In this document: positions 21,757 to 32,879 of the stretch, piece by piece
Layout of the letters: each line of letters begins with the position of its first letter
Position numbering within the stretch: position 1 is the first letter of the stretch
Assembly: GCA_029204225.1 (NCBI GenBank)
Contig: MU832034.1
Span: 1 to 64,000 of the forward strand
Direction: 5' to 3'
DNA length: 64,000 nt
DNA from: Diphasiastrum complanatum
Taxonomy: Eukaryota > Streptophyta > Lycopodiopsida > Lycopodiales > Lycopodiaceae
The notes under the pieces: model-generated
What the model was told of the DNA's origin: nothing
Databases searched by the model: none
The model's input: only the letters and a program-made list of their open reading frames with translations
Made by a program: the position numbers and the translations under genes

Positions 21757-22215
21757 TTACTTTGTTGCGCTAACATAAGATGCTGCGATAGTCTGTAGTT
21801 TGTGTTCAGTCACCACTAAACCCTTCGCACTCCAATTCAGGTTATACAAAATATGAAAGAACCCAGTTCCATTTGCAGGGTTGGCAATGATAGCCAACTT
21901 ATATATTTAAAGATTTTTCGATAGCCTACAAGCTAAAACTGTTAGTGTGTACAAATTATAGATTTTTCCACTATAATATTGAAGGAGATTGTCACAAAAC
22001 TGTACAGCAATGTCATGGAGTTCCTTATGTTCTTCTTCTGTCAAATGTTGCCCATCAATCACCGAGTCATGCTCATGTACCAATCTATCAAATTCATCCT
22101 GTGCAAAGACAACCGTGTTAAGTTCTGATGAATCATTATCCCAACTCAAATACGTTGCGCTTAAACCAATAAAAAACATACCTTGAATAAGTTGTGCAAG
22201 GACAACCATTGGCAA
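21757..22215 (-). pseudogene. Unrecognised coding-like stretch with one stop
   Basis: On the minus strand an open frame runs from 22215 to 21907 (MPMVVLAQLIQGMFFIGLSA ... EEHKELHDIAVQFCDNLLQYY), then after a single TAA continues in the same frame as LAIIANPANGTGFFHILYNL to a strong GTAAGT donor at 21760-21755. Composition looks coding across the stop. A possible intron at 22181-22099 is bounded by GT-AG but does not keep the frame. I do not recognise the protein. The acidic helix-rich middle could be part of a DNA transposase or a host gene exon. Confidence 0.3.
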
Positions 22216-23040
22216 ATTGTATCAGGGTGTGTGGGATCCTTTTCTCTCTTTCTTTATCTCAACTTCCATCCAATTCATGTCTTCGGCAGGCAGGTGTCTT
22301 AGCAGGGTCTATTTCTCAGCTTGTCCAAACTTTTGCATCATATATATCCCATGTGACAATGTGTGCGACACAAATACCCTGGTCAATCTACAAACACCAC
22401 AAGTTTGATTTACAAACTTTGTTAAAATAAACTAATCATTCACACTATTAAACACCATGATTTATCTATTGACATGGGCTCAATGTTGCTTGTCTCATTG
22501 TCTTCTGCGATGTGCAAGGGATCTTCTGAAATGTGCAAGAGGTCTACCTCATCACCCATAACAACAACATCATCAATTTCTGGAGTATGTTATGTCATTT
22601 GAAAGCATCCACATTGACATGGGAAGAAAAACCATCCATTGTCTCCTCGCTCACCTGAGAGGATGGGCAAGGATCTTGGGAAGTTGAGCGAAGGTTGTAT
22701 CTAGACGTTGACATATTTGCAATGAGACATGCCAATCATAAAAGCGATTGGCGATCAATTCATCACAGACCATGACCAATGCAAACAAGATTTCACCTTA
22801 CAATATATGATATGGTTCAAATCTAGGATACTACAAACAAGTTTACTTGTTCGTTTCTACTCATTACATTTTTTTTGAAATTACGTCCGATCTGTGAGAG
22901 GTTAAGATGATATAAAAGCCTATGGGTTCAGATGATTAGTAGACCAAAATTTTTCAACTGATTATAAGACAACCATTACATTGTTTTTTTGTTGTTTTTG
23001 ATCGATTTTTTATGGAGAAACACACCCAAAAAAGATTAAA
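22216..23040. other. Intergenic, no supported gene
   Basis: No frame with recognisable domains; AT-rich towards the palindrome cluster. Confidence 0.35.
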
Positions 23041-23044
23041 AAAA

Positions 23045-23320
23045 ACACTGAAATGGGCCGCGGCAAGGCTTGCACTGGCGCAAGCCCTGCCCTGGCCCAT
23101 TTGTGATGTCGAAATAACTTTAGAAAAAAAAACCATTGGAATGGGCCAGGGCAGGGTTTGCGCCAGTGCAAGCTGCCCGTGCTCAATTCCAGTGTGTTTT
23201 TACATTCTATATTGTTTTGAATACAAAAAACAAACAAAAAAGCCCACTGAAATGGGCCGAGGCAGGTATTGCACTGGCGCAAGCCCTGCACCAGCCCATT
23301 TTAGTGGTTTTTTGTTATGT
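23045..23320. repeat. Cluster of three GC-rich palindromes
   Basis: Three foldback units occupy about 23049-23102, 23134-23196 and 23260-23312. Each has AATGGGCC-type outer arms pairing with GGCCCATT or a degenerate form, and a core CTTGCACTGGCGCAAG or its reverse complement. The middle unit is inverted relative to the other two (TTTGCGCCAGTGCAAG). They are separated by A-rich spacers. The surrounding DNA is AT-rich, so the GC content is striking. They resemble tandem foldback elements. Confidence 0.65.
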
Positions 23321-24050
23321 TTATACTGGAGAGTATGTGATTGGTTTCTAATTCTGTTAATAAAGAGTTCGTTATCAGAGTTTTTGAATTCATTTCTGTT
23401 GGAAGTAAATATGATTTGTGAATGTTTGGCTAGATCTACTCAAGATGGGTGTAGTATAGAGAGGATCGTCCACTTTCTAAGTTTCGACCAAGCTTCAAAC
23501 GGAAATGCGGAAATAGAAAACAATGACGGAAGCACTAAGGCTTACCCAACTAGTGCTTGAAACAGAAATGAAACTAACTAAGAGGACAAAAACAACAACC
23601 TTACTAAGGCTTACCCAACTAGCAAGGTGATTAAGCTAATTCCTAAATTAACACCCTAAGGGAATTAGAATGGAAGATTGCGGCTAACTAATAATCAATC
23701 AACAAAATACATGCCACAATACAAGCCAATGAGAAAGAGGCAAGAGGAGGCCCGAGCACCTAACCTCAAGCTATGCACCTTCCCAAAGAGAACACAAATG
23801 AAATAGGGAGATAATCTCAAAAATAGAGAACTTGATAGCTTAATCTCAAAAGTGTTATTTACAAGGCAAATATCTCTCCTTTATGGCAAGGAGGGTCTTC
23901 CATAAGTATCCACTAACTTATGGGACTAATCTATTTCTAGCCTTTCTAGAACTTCTAATTTAGGATTTAGAACTTCAAAGTTTCTTAACTTAAGAAAACT
24001 TAAGACAAAACATTTCTAATCTTAAGTTTCCTAAGTCTAAGTGTAAGCTA
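23321..24050. repeat. Intergenic repeat-like DNA
   Basis: CTAAGGCTTACCCAACTAG occurs at about 23536 and 23604. The stretch has the look of LTR or untranslated DNA but no boundary is visible. Confidence 0.35.
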
Positions 24051-24055
24051 TTTTA

Positions 24056-25127
24056 TTATTTTTTTAAGCTTCTACTTATGGGCTTACAAACACATACGGT
24101 GGTTGCTAGAATTCCAGTTAGTAATTGTAAGGCGAAATCATCTACATTGTCTATAGAATCAAGTAGGGTGGATATTTGTATAGGTGAGGGCTTTTGTGGA
24201 AGTGTGGAATCGAAGCCCATATTGAGAGTGAGTGACGATATGGAGGTAGTAGTAAATGGTGGAGGTGGTGGTGAAAGTGTGAGAGTAAGTGAGGGAGTTG
24301 GGGTTGTGGAAGGTGTCGGTGTGGACAGAACCAAGCCCATAGGATCAGATTTAGAAGTGTCTGCCTCAACTGAGCTGTCTGCTGCGGCCGCTACTGCTTG
24401 TCTGCGTTGTTGGGCCTGGTGGAGTAAGGCCTCCTGCTGCGTTAGGACCTCCTTCAGGACCTGAGAGGGTTTAAGGCTCCCTCCGGATTCAGCATACTCA
24501 GTCTCGATGTCATTAGATAAAATGTCATGAGGTACGTTGGCTTCCGTGTTGATCGCCTTCCCTTTTTACTTCTTAGTTGGTGGTGCTAGTGAAACTGGTT
24601 CTGTTGTCGATTGGGGGGTGGCTCGCTTCTTAGTGCTCAGATAGATATCATCAAGCTCTTTGATGGCAGCAACTACCCGAGATCCCAATTGTTTGGTGAC
24701 CAACATGTGGAGGAGATATCCACACTTGGTAGTTGGTTTTTTGGCTGTCAAGGCCCCGCACAATTTTTTTGCTACCTTCTCAGCCCACTTGTAGTTTTGA
24801 GTGGGGTCGTCCATGGTGATGGTCAAAGAGAAGAGGTCGCTTGGGGGTATGCGATCCATCTTGGCAATATGCACCTCGACCATGGTGACGAGGATTTTTG
24901 AGGCAGCCTGGAGATGGGGATCTGTGAGGAGGTGGATGGCGATCCCATCATTGGTTTGGACAATAGTTTTCTCGTCCTATGTCAAAAACTTGGTAAAATA
25001 CTTGGCATCATAACTGGTGCCCTTGCCATGGATCGTCTCTCCGAGATTAGCGAATCCAATGCTCTGTATATGCTCAAGAGAGATGTTGATGATGGTGTAA
25101 CTGCCACTCTTAGATGTCACTCCAAAA
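24056..25127 (-). pseudogene. Unknown ORF family, copy 1 (partial)
   Basis: Read on the minus strand from 25127, the frame gives SIGFANLGETIHGKGTSYDA, then MVEVHIAKMDRIPPSDLFSL, then WAEKVAKKLCGALTAKKP and HMLVTKQLGSRVVAAIKELD. Each segment aligns with copy 2 (AFGFPNENATIHGKGIAYDH, WADKLTKKLHTALKAKKV, MVLNRQLGAQCAQCITKIQE). A low-complexity Ser/Thr/Pro tail and LLDSIDNVDDFALQLLTGIL follow, matching the corresponding linker of copy 2. A stop at about 25000 breaks the frame. It begins exactly where copia element A is truncated. No known domain recognised. Confidence 0.55.
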
Positions 25128-26675
25128 TGATTGAGATGCATATCTCTCAGGAACTGTCCGAGTCCATGAGGATCTGCGGACGTTTGGTTGACTAGGATGC
25201 GATGATGTTTCTTCTAGATTTGTTCGAGCTAGCTTGGTCTGGTCTGATGACAGGTACTGTCGACTACTTGGCTTTTGTAGCTGTAGCTGCAAGTTTTGTA
25301 GAAGGAACATCAACGTTGGAAGAATTCATGCTACGTAAAATAGGATGAAATGACATAGCATCATTTATCGATGGTTGTTTAAAATCATAGTATATATGTT
25401 CTTGAAATATTACATCCCTAGAGGCAAATACTACATTGGTGGATGGATCATAAACTTTATAAGCTTTATGTTCATCAGGATAGCCAATGAAAATACATTT
25501 ATTTGTCCTATGATCCAGCTTCTTCCTAAGCTATTTAGGAATGTAAACAAAACATATACAACCAAAAATAAATGGATGACACTAGGCTTGTGCCCATGCC
25601 AAACTTCATAAGGAGTTTTGTTGTTGATGGCTTTGGTGCTAGATCTATACTGCAAGTAACAGGCTATGGTAGTAGCTTTTGCCCAGAACTTCACAGGTAG
25701 GTGTGCTTGATGTAGCATGGATCTGGCTGAGTTGAGAAAAGTTTGATTATTTCTCTCTACAATGTCGTAAAGTTGAGATGACTAGGAAGTGGTAAACTGT
25801 CTTCTAATACCATGTTCAGCCATGTAGTCGGACATCTCATTAGAGATGTATTCGTCGCCACCATCAGTTCGGAATGCCTTCACTTTTGTAGACGTTTGTG
25901 TCTCAGCCATGGCCTTGAATCTCTTGAAGCATTCAAAGGCTTCAGATTTGTGCTTAATGAACATGATTGGAGACCATCTAGAATAATCATCTATGAAAGT
26001 GATAAAATACTCCTAAGGATGGAGTTGGCATTGGACCACAAAGATCGCTATGTACAAGATCCAATACATGCTTTGTTTTGATGGAATGTGATTTTGGAAA
26101 CTTGCTTCTAGAGTGCATCCCATAGATGCATGATTCACAAAAGAAAAATTTTCTATCTAATGAAGAAGGGAAATTTAGTCCATCAACTAAATTATTACAA
26201 CGCATATAAGAAAGTGATCTTGTATTCATGTGTCCACATCGACTACGCCACTAAACAACACTATCGTTTACATTTTCATTAGAGATACTAGCTAACGCAA
26301 CTGAATTAGAGAGTACGTAAAGATTTCTAACTACACGTAGTCAGAGTAGTATCTTCCTCGAGTATTGTACACTGCTTAGATGAGAAAGTAACAATGTAGC
26401 CCTCATCAGTTACCTTAGAGATTGAGAACATGTTCTTTGATAACTAAGAAACATGAAGGACGTTAGGAACACAAATAGATAGATCGTTGTTGAAGGTGAT
26501 CTTCACTGTTCCTTGCCTTCCACGCGTATGGTGCTAGAATCTCTGAGGTAGATGAGATGATCTCTACTGTAAGCTGCATACTCGGTAAACCATTCCTTGC
26601 GAGAGGTCATGTGTTGGGTAGCACCACTGTCCAAGTACCAGCTATCACAATCTTCGTTGCTACTATTGTAAGCCA
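25127..26675 (-). pseudogene. Copia element A, protease-integrase remnant
   Basis: Downstream of gag on the minus strand: protease WYLDSGATQHMTSRKEW near 26655-26600 with intact DSGA, then integrase with MRCNNLVDGLNFPSSLDRKF, CESCIYG and LVHSDLCGPMPTPSLG (first catalytic Asp present), and later FIGYPDEHKAYKVYDPST. Many frameshifts and stops interrupt it. The sequence stops matching element B at 25127, before reverse transcriptase, so element A has lost its reverse transcriptase, RNase H and 3' LTR. Confidence 0.8.
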
Positions 26676-27531
26676 TTAACAAGTGTGCGTCTTGCTCCTT
26701 GAATTCTGCCGCATTGGAGGAGTCTGGCTGCTGCTGCTGTTGTTGCTTCTTTGTCTCGTTGTAGATCCGGATACGACACTCCTGGATGTCGTGATTGGCT
26801 CTCTTTCAATATCTACAAAAAATCTTCTTGCGCGATCCACCATGCTCACCTTGAGTGTGAGGCTTCTGATATTGCTGCTGCACTTGATTCTTCCCATTGG
26901 AATAGTCTTTCTTCTTGGTGTATAGAGCCATGGATTTGTCTTTGTTGGACAGGCTACTCGTCTTTCGTCGCATTTCTTCTTGAAGAAGATGACCAATCAC
27001 CTTTTGAGGAGTGAGGTCGGGTTGTGTGGAAATCATCAGCACAAAGTATTCATACGACTTTGGAAGAGAAGAAAACAAGGTCATAATAGCATCATCATCT
27101 TGAATAGAACATCCTACATCTAATAACTGATCCAATGAGGATTTGAAGCTGTTGGTAGTAGAATCAGACATGCTAAGAGTAAAGAACTTCCTTCTAAGGT
27201 GTAATCTACTGGTTACATCATGAGTCTCAAAGAGATTTGATAGCAAATCTAATGCATCCTTAGAGGTTTTGCATGTGGTAACATGGGATATTTGGGAGTC
27301 AGCCAGATTGAGTGTGATACATGCTAAGGCCGTCTGATCTTTGATCTTCCAAGCCTTTGCTTGATCACCATCTTCTAGTTTTAGGTCAGCACCTTCTACT
27401 ACATCCCAAAGATTTCTATCTATCAACATCATCCGGAGTTTTAACTTCCAGATGTAGAAGTTAGAACCATTGAACTTGTCAATGATTCTAGCCTCGTTGG
27501 ATGATGATGAAGAGCTACCAAGATGAGACAT
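26676..27531 (-). CDS. Copia element A Gag (open, 241 aa, then frameshift)
   Basis: The start codon is at 27531, 46 bp after the primer-binding site, and the frame is open to 26806. The protein is a copia Gag of the UBN2 type: DKFNGSNFYIWKLKLRMMLI, RNLWDVVEGADL, ISHVTTCKTSKDALDLLSNL, RLHLRRKFFTL and LPKSYEYFVL. The zinc knuckle CRYCERANHDIQEC lies across a frameshift near 26806, so the capsid part is intact but the nucleocapsid part is not in frame. Gag would package element RNA into virus-like particles in the cytoplasm. Confidence 0.75.
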
Positions 27532-27576
27532 GATAACAGTAATATAAATGTTAATCTCTCGGTTTATTTGAGCTAT

Positions 27577-27588
27577 GCTCTGATACCA
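27577..27588 (-). promoter_or_regulatory. Primer-binding site of element A
   Basis: GCTCTGATACCA on the plus strand is TGGTATCAGAGC on the minus strand, complementary to initiator Met-tRNA. It is separated from the LTR end by three bases. Confidence 0.85.
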
Positions 27589-27591
27589 ATC

Positions 27592-29175
27592 TGATGGGGC
27601 AAGGGAGATAGAAGAACGTAAACTGAGAAGAGAGCAGGAATATTGCAGAACATCTCTCCTGTTACAATCAGCTACTAGATGCAAAAATAGTCTAATAGAA
27701 AGTTTATGTTGAATATAATCATAGCTTTAAGTGCTCTAATTGGCCAACAGGATCTTAAAAAATTAATTCATACTCTCAAAAACAAGAATACAGTCCACCG
27801 AAGAGATTAGAGATGGTGTGGGTGGTATTACTGAAAAATGGATTCAATGAGAAGTATAGTTCTAAAATATATAGCACTAGTAGTATGATATTGTGAGTCC
27901 CTCAGGCGTCAAAGACAACCATCGTCTGATAAAAAAATGAGGAGTCGTAGACGTCCGTGTTCGGATCAGAGTGAGTAAACAAGCGCAATCAAACAACGAT
28001 AAACTACATTCAATCACAACAAACATTCATATTTGTAGGATCATATTGAAAGCATTGTCCGCAGGTGCACTCTCAGATAAAAAAGCCATCTACATTAGAT
28101 ACACAAATAGAAAGGCTAATGCTGCTATATTACACTGAAGCACAATAAATAGCAATTACAACCAAAAATTGACGGCGTAACTGGGAGGCTCAAATAATAC
28201 GTCTCATGGACGGAGCAACCAATAATTTGTGCTTGGACGATCTATTTATAGATGTCATTCGTGTATTAATTACATTGAATGTTTGTCACCTAATCAGGAA
28301 AGCCGTTGTATGTGGAAGTATATGGCTTTTGTGACAACTGTACATAGTATATATACAGTCAACAAATCAGGATCGTTGACGCGGACAAGGACGTCGCAAA
28401 ATCTCTGACTTCGTATTTTACATGAAGTGGTTTTCTCTCACTTCGCAAATTTCGAGAAGTGGCTGGGGATGTTCCTCATTCAAAACAGACAACCTTTCGC
28501 ATTTTCTCTTTTTTCGGGCTTTTGCGAAAAAGTCGAAGGTGCCTTTAAACAAGTTTTAAAGTGCCCTTAGAAAATTGAAGGTGTCCTCAAAAAGACGAAG
28601 ATGTCTTTAGCAGTTCAACTTTCTCGCACTTTTTGGAGGAAGCGAAAGAACCGAAGGTGCTTTTAAAACAAGTTTAAGCTGCCCTTAAAAGTTGGCGAAG
28701 GTGTCTTTAACCGTTTAACCCTAAAAAATAGAGGACCTTCTGGAATTTTCTCTCTCTTCGCATTTTTCGAAAAAATGCAAAAAAAGGTGAAGGTGTTGAA
28801 CAAAGTAACTGTTGAACTGTGAACAAGTTGACTTTTTTAAAAATAATGGAACGGAAGAAGTCGAAGGTAAGTGTTGCAGTTTTCGGAAAGTGCAAAAAAT
28901 GCGAACTGCGACAGTTAGTGTATTTCTGCATACTGTTCAAAAAGTAATGTAAATTCGCAGACTTGTTCCAAATGCAAGTTTTGTGGAAGTCCTTGAAGAT
29001 GGCCAAGTCTTCAATGACTTCAAGTTATAAAACCTAACACCTGAACTTGAAATTATGATGGGATTGGTTACCCCTTGTTGGAGATCAACCGGAAGTGCGT
29101 TGTAGACGTCCTTCAAATAAATTGGTTGTCTAAGTTATGATTCCAAGGAGGCAACTGTGGGCTTAGTTTCCAACA
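27592..29175 (-). mobile_element. Copia element A 5' LTR (about 1.6 kb)
   Basis: On the minus strand it starts TGTTGGAAACTAAGCCCACAG at 29175 and ends CCCCATCA at 27592, giving TG...CA ends. Its first half matches the 3' LTR of element B (AACCAATTTATTTGAAG, GACTTGGCCATCTTCAAGGA). It carries iterated GAAGGTG.C.TTTAA / CTTCG-rich motifs and the stem TTCGCATTTTTCG. The length is long for a copia LTR. Confidence 0.75.
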
Positions 29176-29225
29176 CATTTTTTTCGCTACCTTTTTTTCT
29201 ACTAGTGTTCTAATCTTATTTTTTT

Positions 29226-30380
29226 TCATAATTTCAAGTTCAAATGTTAAGTTCAATAATTTGAAGTCATTGAAGACTTGGCCATCTTCAAGGACTTCCA
29301 CGAAATTAGCATTTAGAACAAGTTTGCAAAAATACATTACTTTCGCGACGATCTGCAAAAATACTCTAAGTGTCACGACAGTCTGTAGAAATGAACTATG
29401 TTTTCAACAACTTTACCTAAATGTGACACTTGCATAGTTCAAAAGTTTAACTTGTGCAGTTCAAAAGTTCAACTATTTTTAACACCTTCGACTTTTTCGC
29501 ATTTTTTCGAAAAATGCGAAGAGAGAGAGAAAATTCCCGAAGGTCACCTATTTTCATAAGTTAAACTGTTTCAAAGGCACCTTCGCCTTTTTTAAGGGCA
29601 CCTTCAACTTTTTTGCAAAATACTGAAGAGAGAGAATCAACGATGTCCTCGTCTACATCAACGATGCTAAATTATTGACCGTATACACTATGTACAGTCA
29701 TCACAAAAGCCAGATACTTCCAAGTACAACGACTTTCCTAATTAGGTGACAAGCATTCAATGTAATTAATACACGGATGAAATCTATAAATAGATCGTCC
29801 GAGCACAGATTAGTGGTTGCTCCGTCCATGAGACACATTATTTGAGCATCCCAATTATGTCGTCATTTTTTGTTGTAATTGCTATTTTGTATTGTGCTTC
29901 AGTGTAATATAGCAGCAGCTTGCTTTTATCTGTGTACAACGTAGATGAATGCTTGTTATGATTGAATGCACTTTCATTGCTGTTTAATCGCGATTGTTTA
30001 CTCACTTTGATTTGAACACGGACGTCTACGACTCCTCGGTTAAGATCAGACGATGGTTGTCTTTGACGCCTGAGGAACTCGTGATATCACACTGCTCTTC
30101 GATTCATTTCAGAACTATACTTCACGTTGAATCTGATTTCAGCAATACCACACACAAACCATCTCTAATCTCTTCGGTGGACTGTACTCTTGTTTCAGAC
30201 TATGAATTAATTTTTAAGATCCTGTTGGGCAATTAGAACACTTAAAGCTGTGATTACATTTAGCATAAGCTGTCTTTTAGACTGTTTTTGCATTTAGCAG
30301 CTGATTAGAATGGGAGAGCTATTTCGCAATATTCCTGCTCTCTTCTTCGTTTACGTTCTTCTATCTCCCTTGCCCCATCA
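29226..30380 (+). mobile_element. Copia element B 5' LTR (first part missing)
   Basis: It matches the 3' LTR at 34650-35603 from TCATAATTTCAAGTTCA onward, but the first 235 bp or so are absent. A T-rich filler at 29176-29225 separates it from the start of element A's LTR. It contains a 25-bp perfect palindrome at 29496-29520 centred on TTTTTTCGAAAAA, and ends CCCCATCA at 30380. Confidence 0.75.
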
Positions 30381-30383
30381 GAT

Positions 30384-30394
30384 TGGTATCAGAG
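30384..30394 (+). promoter_or_regulatory. Primer-binding site of element B
   Basis: TGGTATCAGAG matches the initiator Met-tRNA primer site. Three bases (GAT) separate it from the LTR, as in element A. Confidence 0.85.
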
Positions 30395-30447
30395 TTTAGC
30401 TCAAATAAACTGAGAGATTAAGGTTTTTCTATTTGTATACTTTTATC

Positions 30448-31345
30448 ATGTCTCATATAGATAGCTCTTCATCTTTATCACTCAGTGAAGCTAGAGTCAT
30501 TGACAAGTTCAATGGTTCTAACTTCTACATTTGGAAGTTAAAACTTAGAATGATGTTGATAGATAGAGATCTTTGAAATGTAGTAAAAGGTGCAGACTTG
30601 AAACCAGAAGATGGTGATTATGCAAAGGCCTAGAGGATCAAAGATCAGAAGGCCCTAGCATGTATCACACTCAATCTGGCCGACTCCCAAATATCTCATG
30701 TTACCACGTGCAAAACCTCTAAGGAAGCACTGGACTTGTTATCAAGTCTTTATGAGACTCACAATGTGACCACGAGATTACATCTTAGAAGGAAGTTCTT
30801 TACTCTTAGCATGTCTGATTCTACTTACATCAACAGCTTTAAGTCCCTATTAGATCAGTATCAGCTGTAGGATGTTCTATTCAAGATGATGATTTGTTAT
30901 GACCTTGATTTCTTCTCTTCCAAAGTCCTATGAGCACTTTGTGGTGATGATCTCCACACAACCCGACCTCACTCTTCAAAAGGTGATCAATCATTTTCTT
31001 CAAGAAGAAATGTGAAAAAAGACTAGCAGCCTGTCCATCAAAGACAAATCCATGGCTCTATACACCAAGAAGAAAGACTATTCCAAGGGCAAGAATCAAG
31101 TGCAGCAGCAACAACAGAATCCTCACACTCAAGGTGAGCATGGTAGATCGTGCAAGAAGCTTTTCTACAGATATTGCAAAAGAGCTAATCACGACATCAA
31201 GGAGTGTCACATCAGGATCTACAACGAGACAAAGAAGTCACAATAGCAGCAGCAACCAGACTCTTCCAACACAGCGGAATTCAAGGAGTCAGATACACAT
31301 TTGTTAATGGCTTATAGTAGCAGCGAAGACTGTGATAGCTAGTAC
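30448..31345 (+). pseudogene. Copia element B Gag (broken)
   Basis: The ATG at 30448 opens MSHIDSSSSLSLSEARVIDK, aligned to element A Gag. In-frame stops occur in DRDL*NVVKGADL and KA*RIKDQKAL, and a frameshift near 30865 destroys the C-terminal half. The zinc knuckle at about 31163-31210 (FYRYCKRANHDIKECH) has lost its first Cys. Not functional. Confidence 0.8.
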
Positions 31346-32860
31346 CTGGACAGCGGCGCTACCCAACACATGACCTCTCGCAGCTTACAACAGAGACCAA
31401 TTTATCTACCTCGGAGATTCTAGCACTATACGCGTGGAAGACAAAGGAGCAATGAAGATCAACTTCAACAACGATCTGTCCATTTGTGTTTCTAACGTCC
31501 TTCATATTCCTCAGTTGTCAAAGAACCTGTTATCAATCTCTAAGATAACTGATGAGGGCTACATAATTACTTTCTCATCTGAGCAGTGTACAATACTCGA
31601 GGAAGATACTACTCTAACTACATGCACTAGAGTTGGAAATTCTAATGTACTCTCTAATTCAGTTGCATTAGCTAGTATCTCTAATGAAAATGTAAACGAC
31701 AGTGCTGTTCTATGGCATAGTCGATTTGGACACATGAATACAAGATCACTTCCTTATATGCGTTGTAATAATTTAGTTGATGGTTTGAATTTCCCGTCTT
31801 CATTAGATAGGAAATCTTTCTTTTGTGAATCATGCATCTATGGGAAGCACTCTAGAAGCAAGTTTCCAAAGTCACATTCCATCAAAACAAAGCATGTATT
31901 AGGAGATGCAGTCTATTTAATCACTTTCATAGATAATTACTCTAGATGGTCTACAACCATGTTCATTAAGTACAAATCTGAAGCCTATGAATGCTTTAAG
32001 AGATTCAAGGCCATGGTTGAGACAAAAATGTCTAGGAAAGTGAAAGCACTTCGAATTGATGGTGGTGGCGAATATTCTCTAATGAGATGTTCGACTACAT
32101 GGCTGACAATGGCATTAAAAGACAGTTCACCACTTCCTATTCACCTCAACAAAACAGGACTGCAGAAAGGAAGAATCAAACTTTTCTCAACTCAGCTAGA
32201 TCCATGCTACATCAAGCACACTTACTTGCAAAGTTTTGGGTAGAAGCTACTGCCACATCCTGTTACGTGCAGAACAGATTGAGCACCAAATCTGTCAACA
32301 ACAAGACTTCTCGTGAAGTTTGGCACATGCACAAGCCTAGTGTTAGCCATTTAAAAACCTTTGGTTGTATATGTTTTGTTTGCATTCCTAAACAACTTAG
32401 GAAGAAACTGGACCATAGGACAAAGAAATGTATTTTTATTGGCTATCATGATGAACATAAAGCTTATAAAGTTTATGATCCATCCACCAATGTAGTATTT
32501 GTCTCTAGAAATGTAATATTTCAAGAACATACATATTATGATTTTAAACAACCATCGATTAACGATGCTATGTCATTTCATCCTATCTTATGTAGCATGG
32601 ATTCTTCCAATGTTGATGTTCCTTCTACAGAACCTACAACTACAACTATAGAAGCCGAACAACCGACAATACCTATATCAGAACAGACCAAGCTAGCTCG
32701 AGTAGATCTGAAGAACTTCAAGAAGAAGCATCATCGCATCCTGGTCAACCCAACGTTCGCTAAATATCCTCACGGACTCGGACAGTTCTTGAGAGGTATG
32801 CACCTCAATCATTCTGGACTTCATCAGAAGAACCAGAGAGCCTAGCCGAAGCAATTAACT
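31346..32860 (+). pseudogene. Copia element B protease-integrase (deleted catalytic loop)
   Basis: Protease YLDSGATQHMTSR at about 31345 lies after a stop. The frame from 31434 continues as VLHIPQLSKNLLSISKITDE and the integrase zinc-binding part (VLWHSRFGHMNTRSL, CESCIYGKHSR). The part corresponding to LVHSDLCGPMPTPSLG of element A is missing after KTKHVLGDAVYLITFIDNYS, so the first catalytic Asp is deleted. A frameshift near 32075 switches to FDYMADNGIKRQFTTSYSPQ, and the core ends with FIGYHDEHKAYKVYDPST. Confidence 0.85.
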
Positions 32861-32879
32861 CAAGGATGCTGTGAAATGG

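Noticed and set aside
23012-23560. 182-codon plus-strand frame as a gene
   Set aside because: Its repeated Cys/Ala/Gly-rich peptides are translations of the palindromes; mirror frames exist on the other strand.
24078-24464. Gly/Val-rich plus-strand frame
   Set aside because: Shadow of the Pro/Ser/Thr-rich tail of unknown ORF copy 1 on the minus strand.
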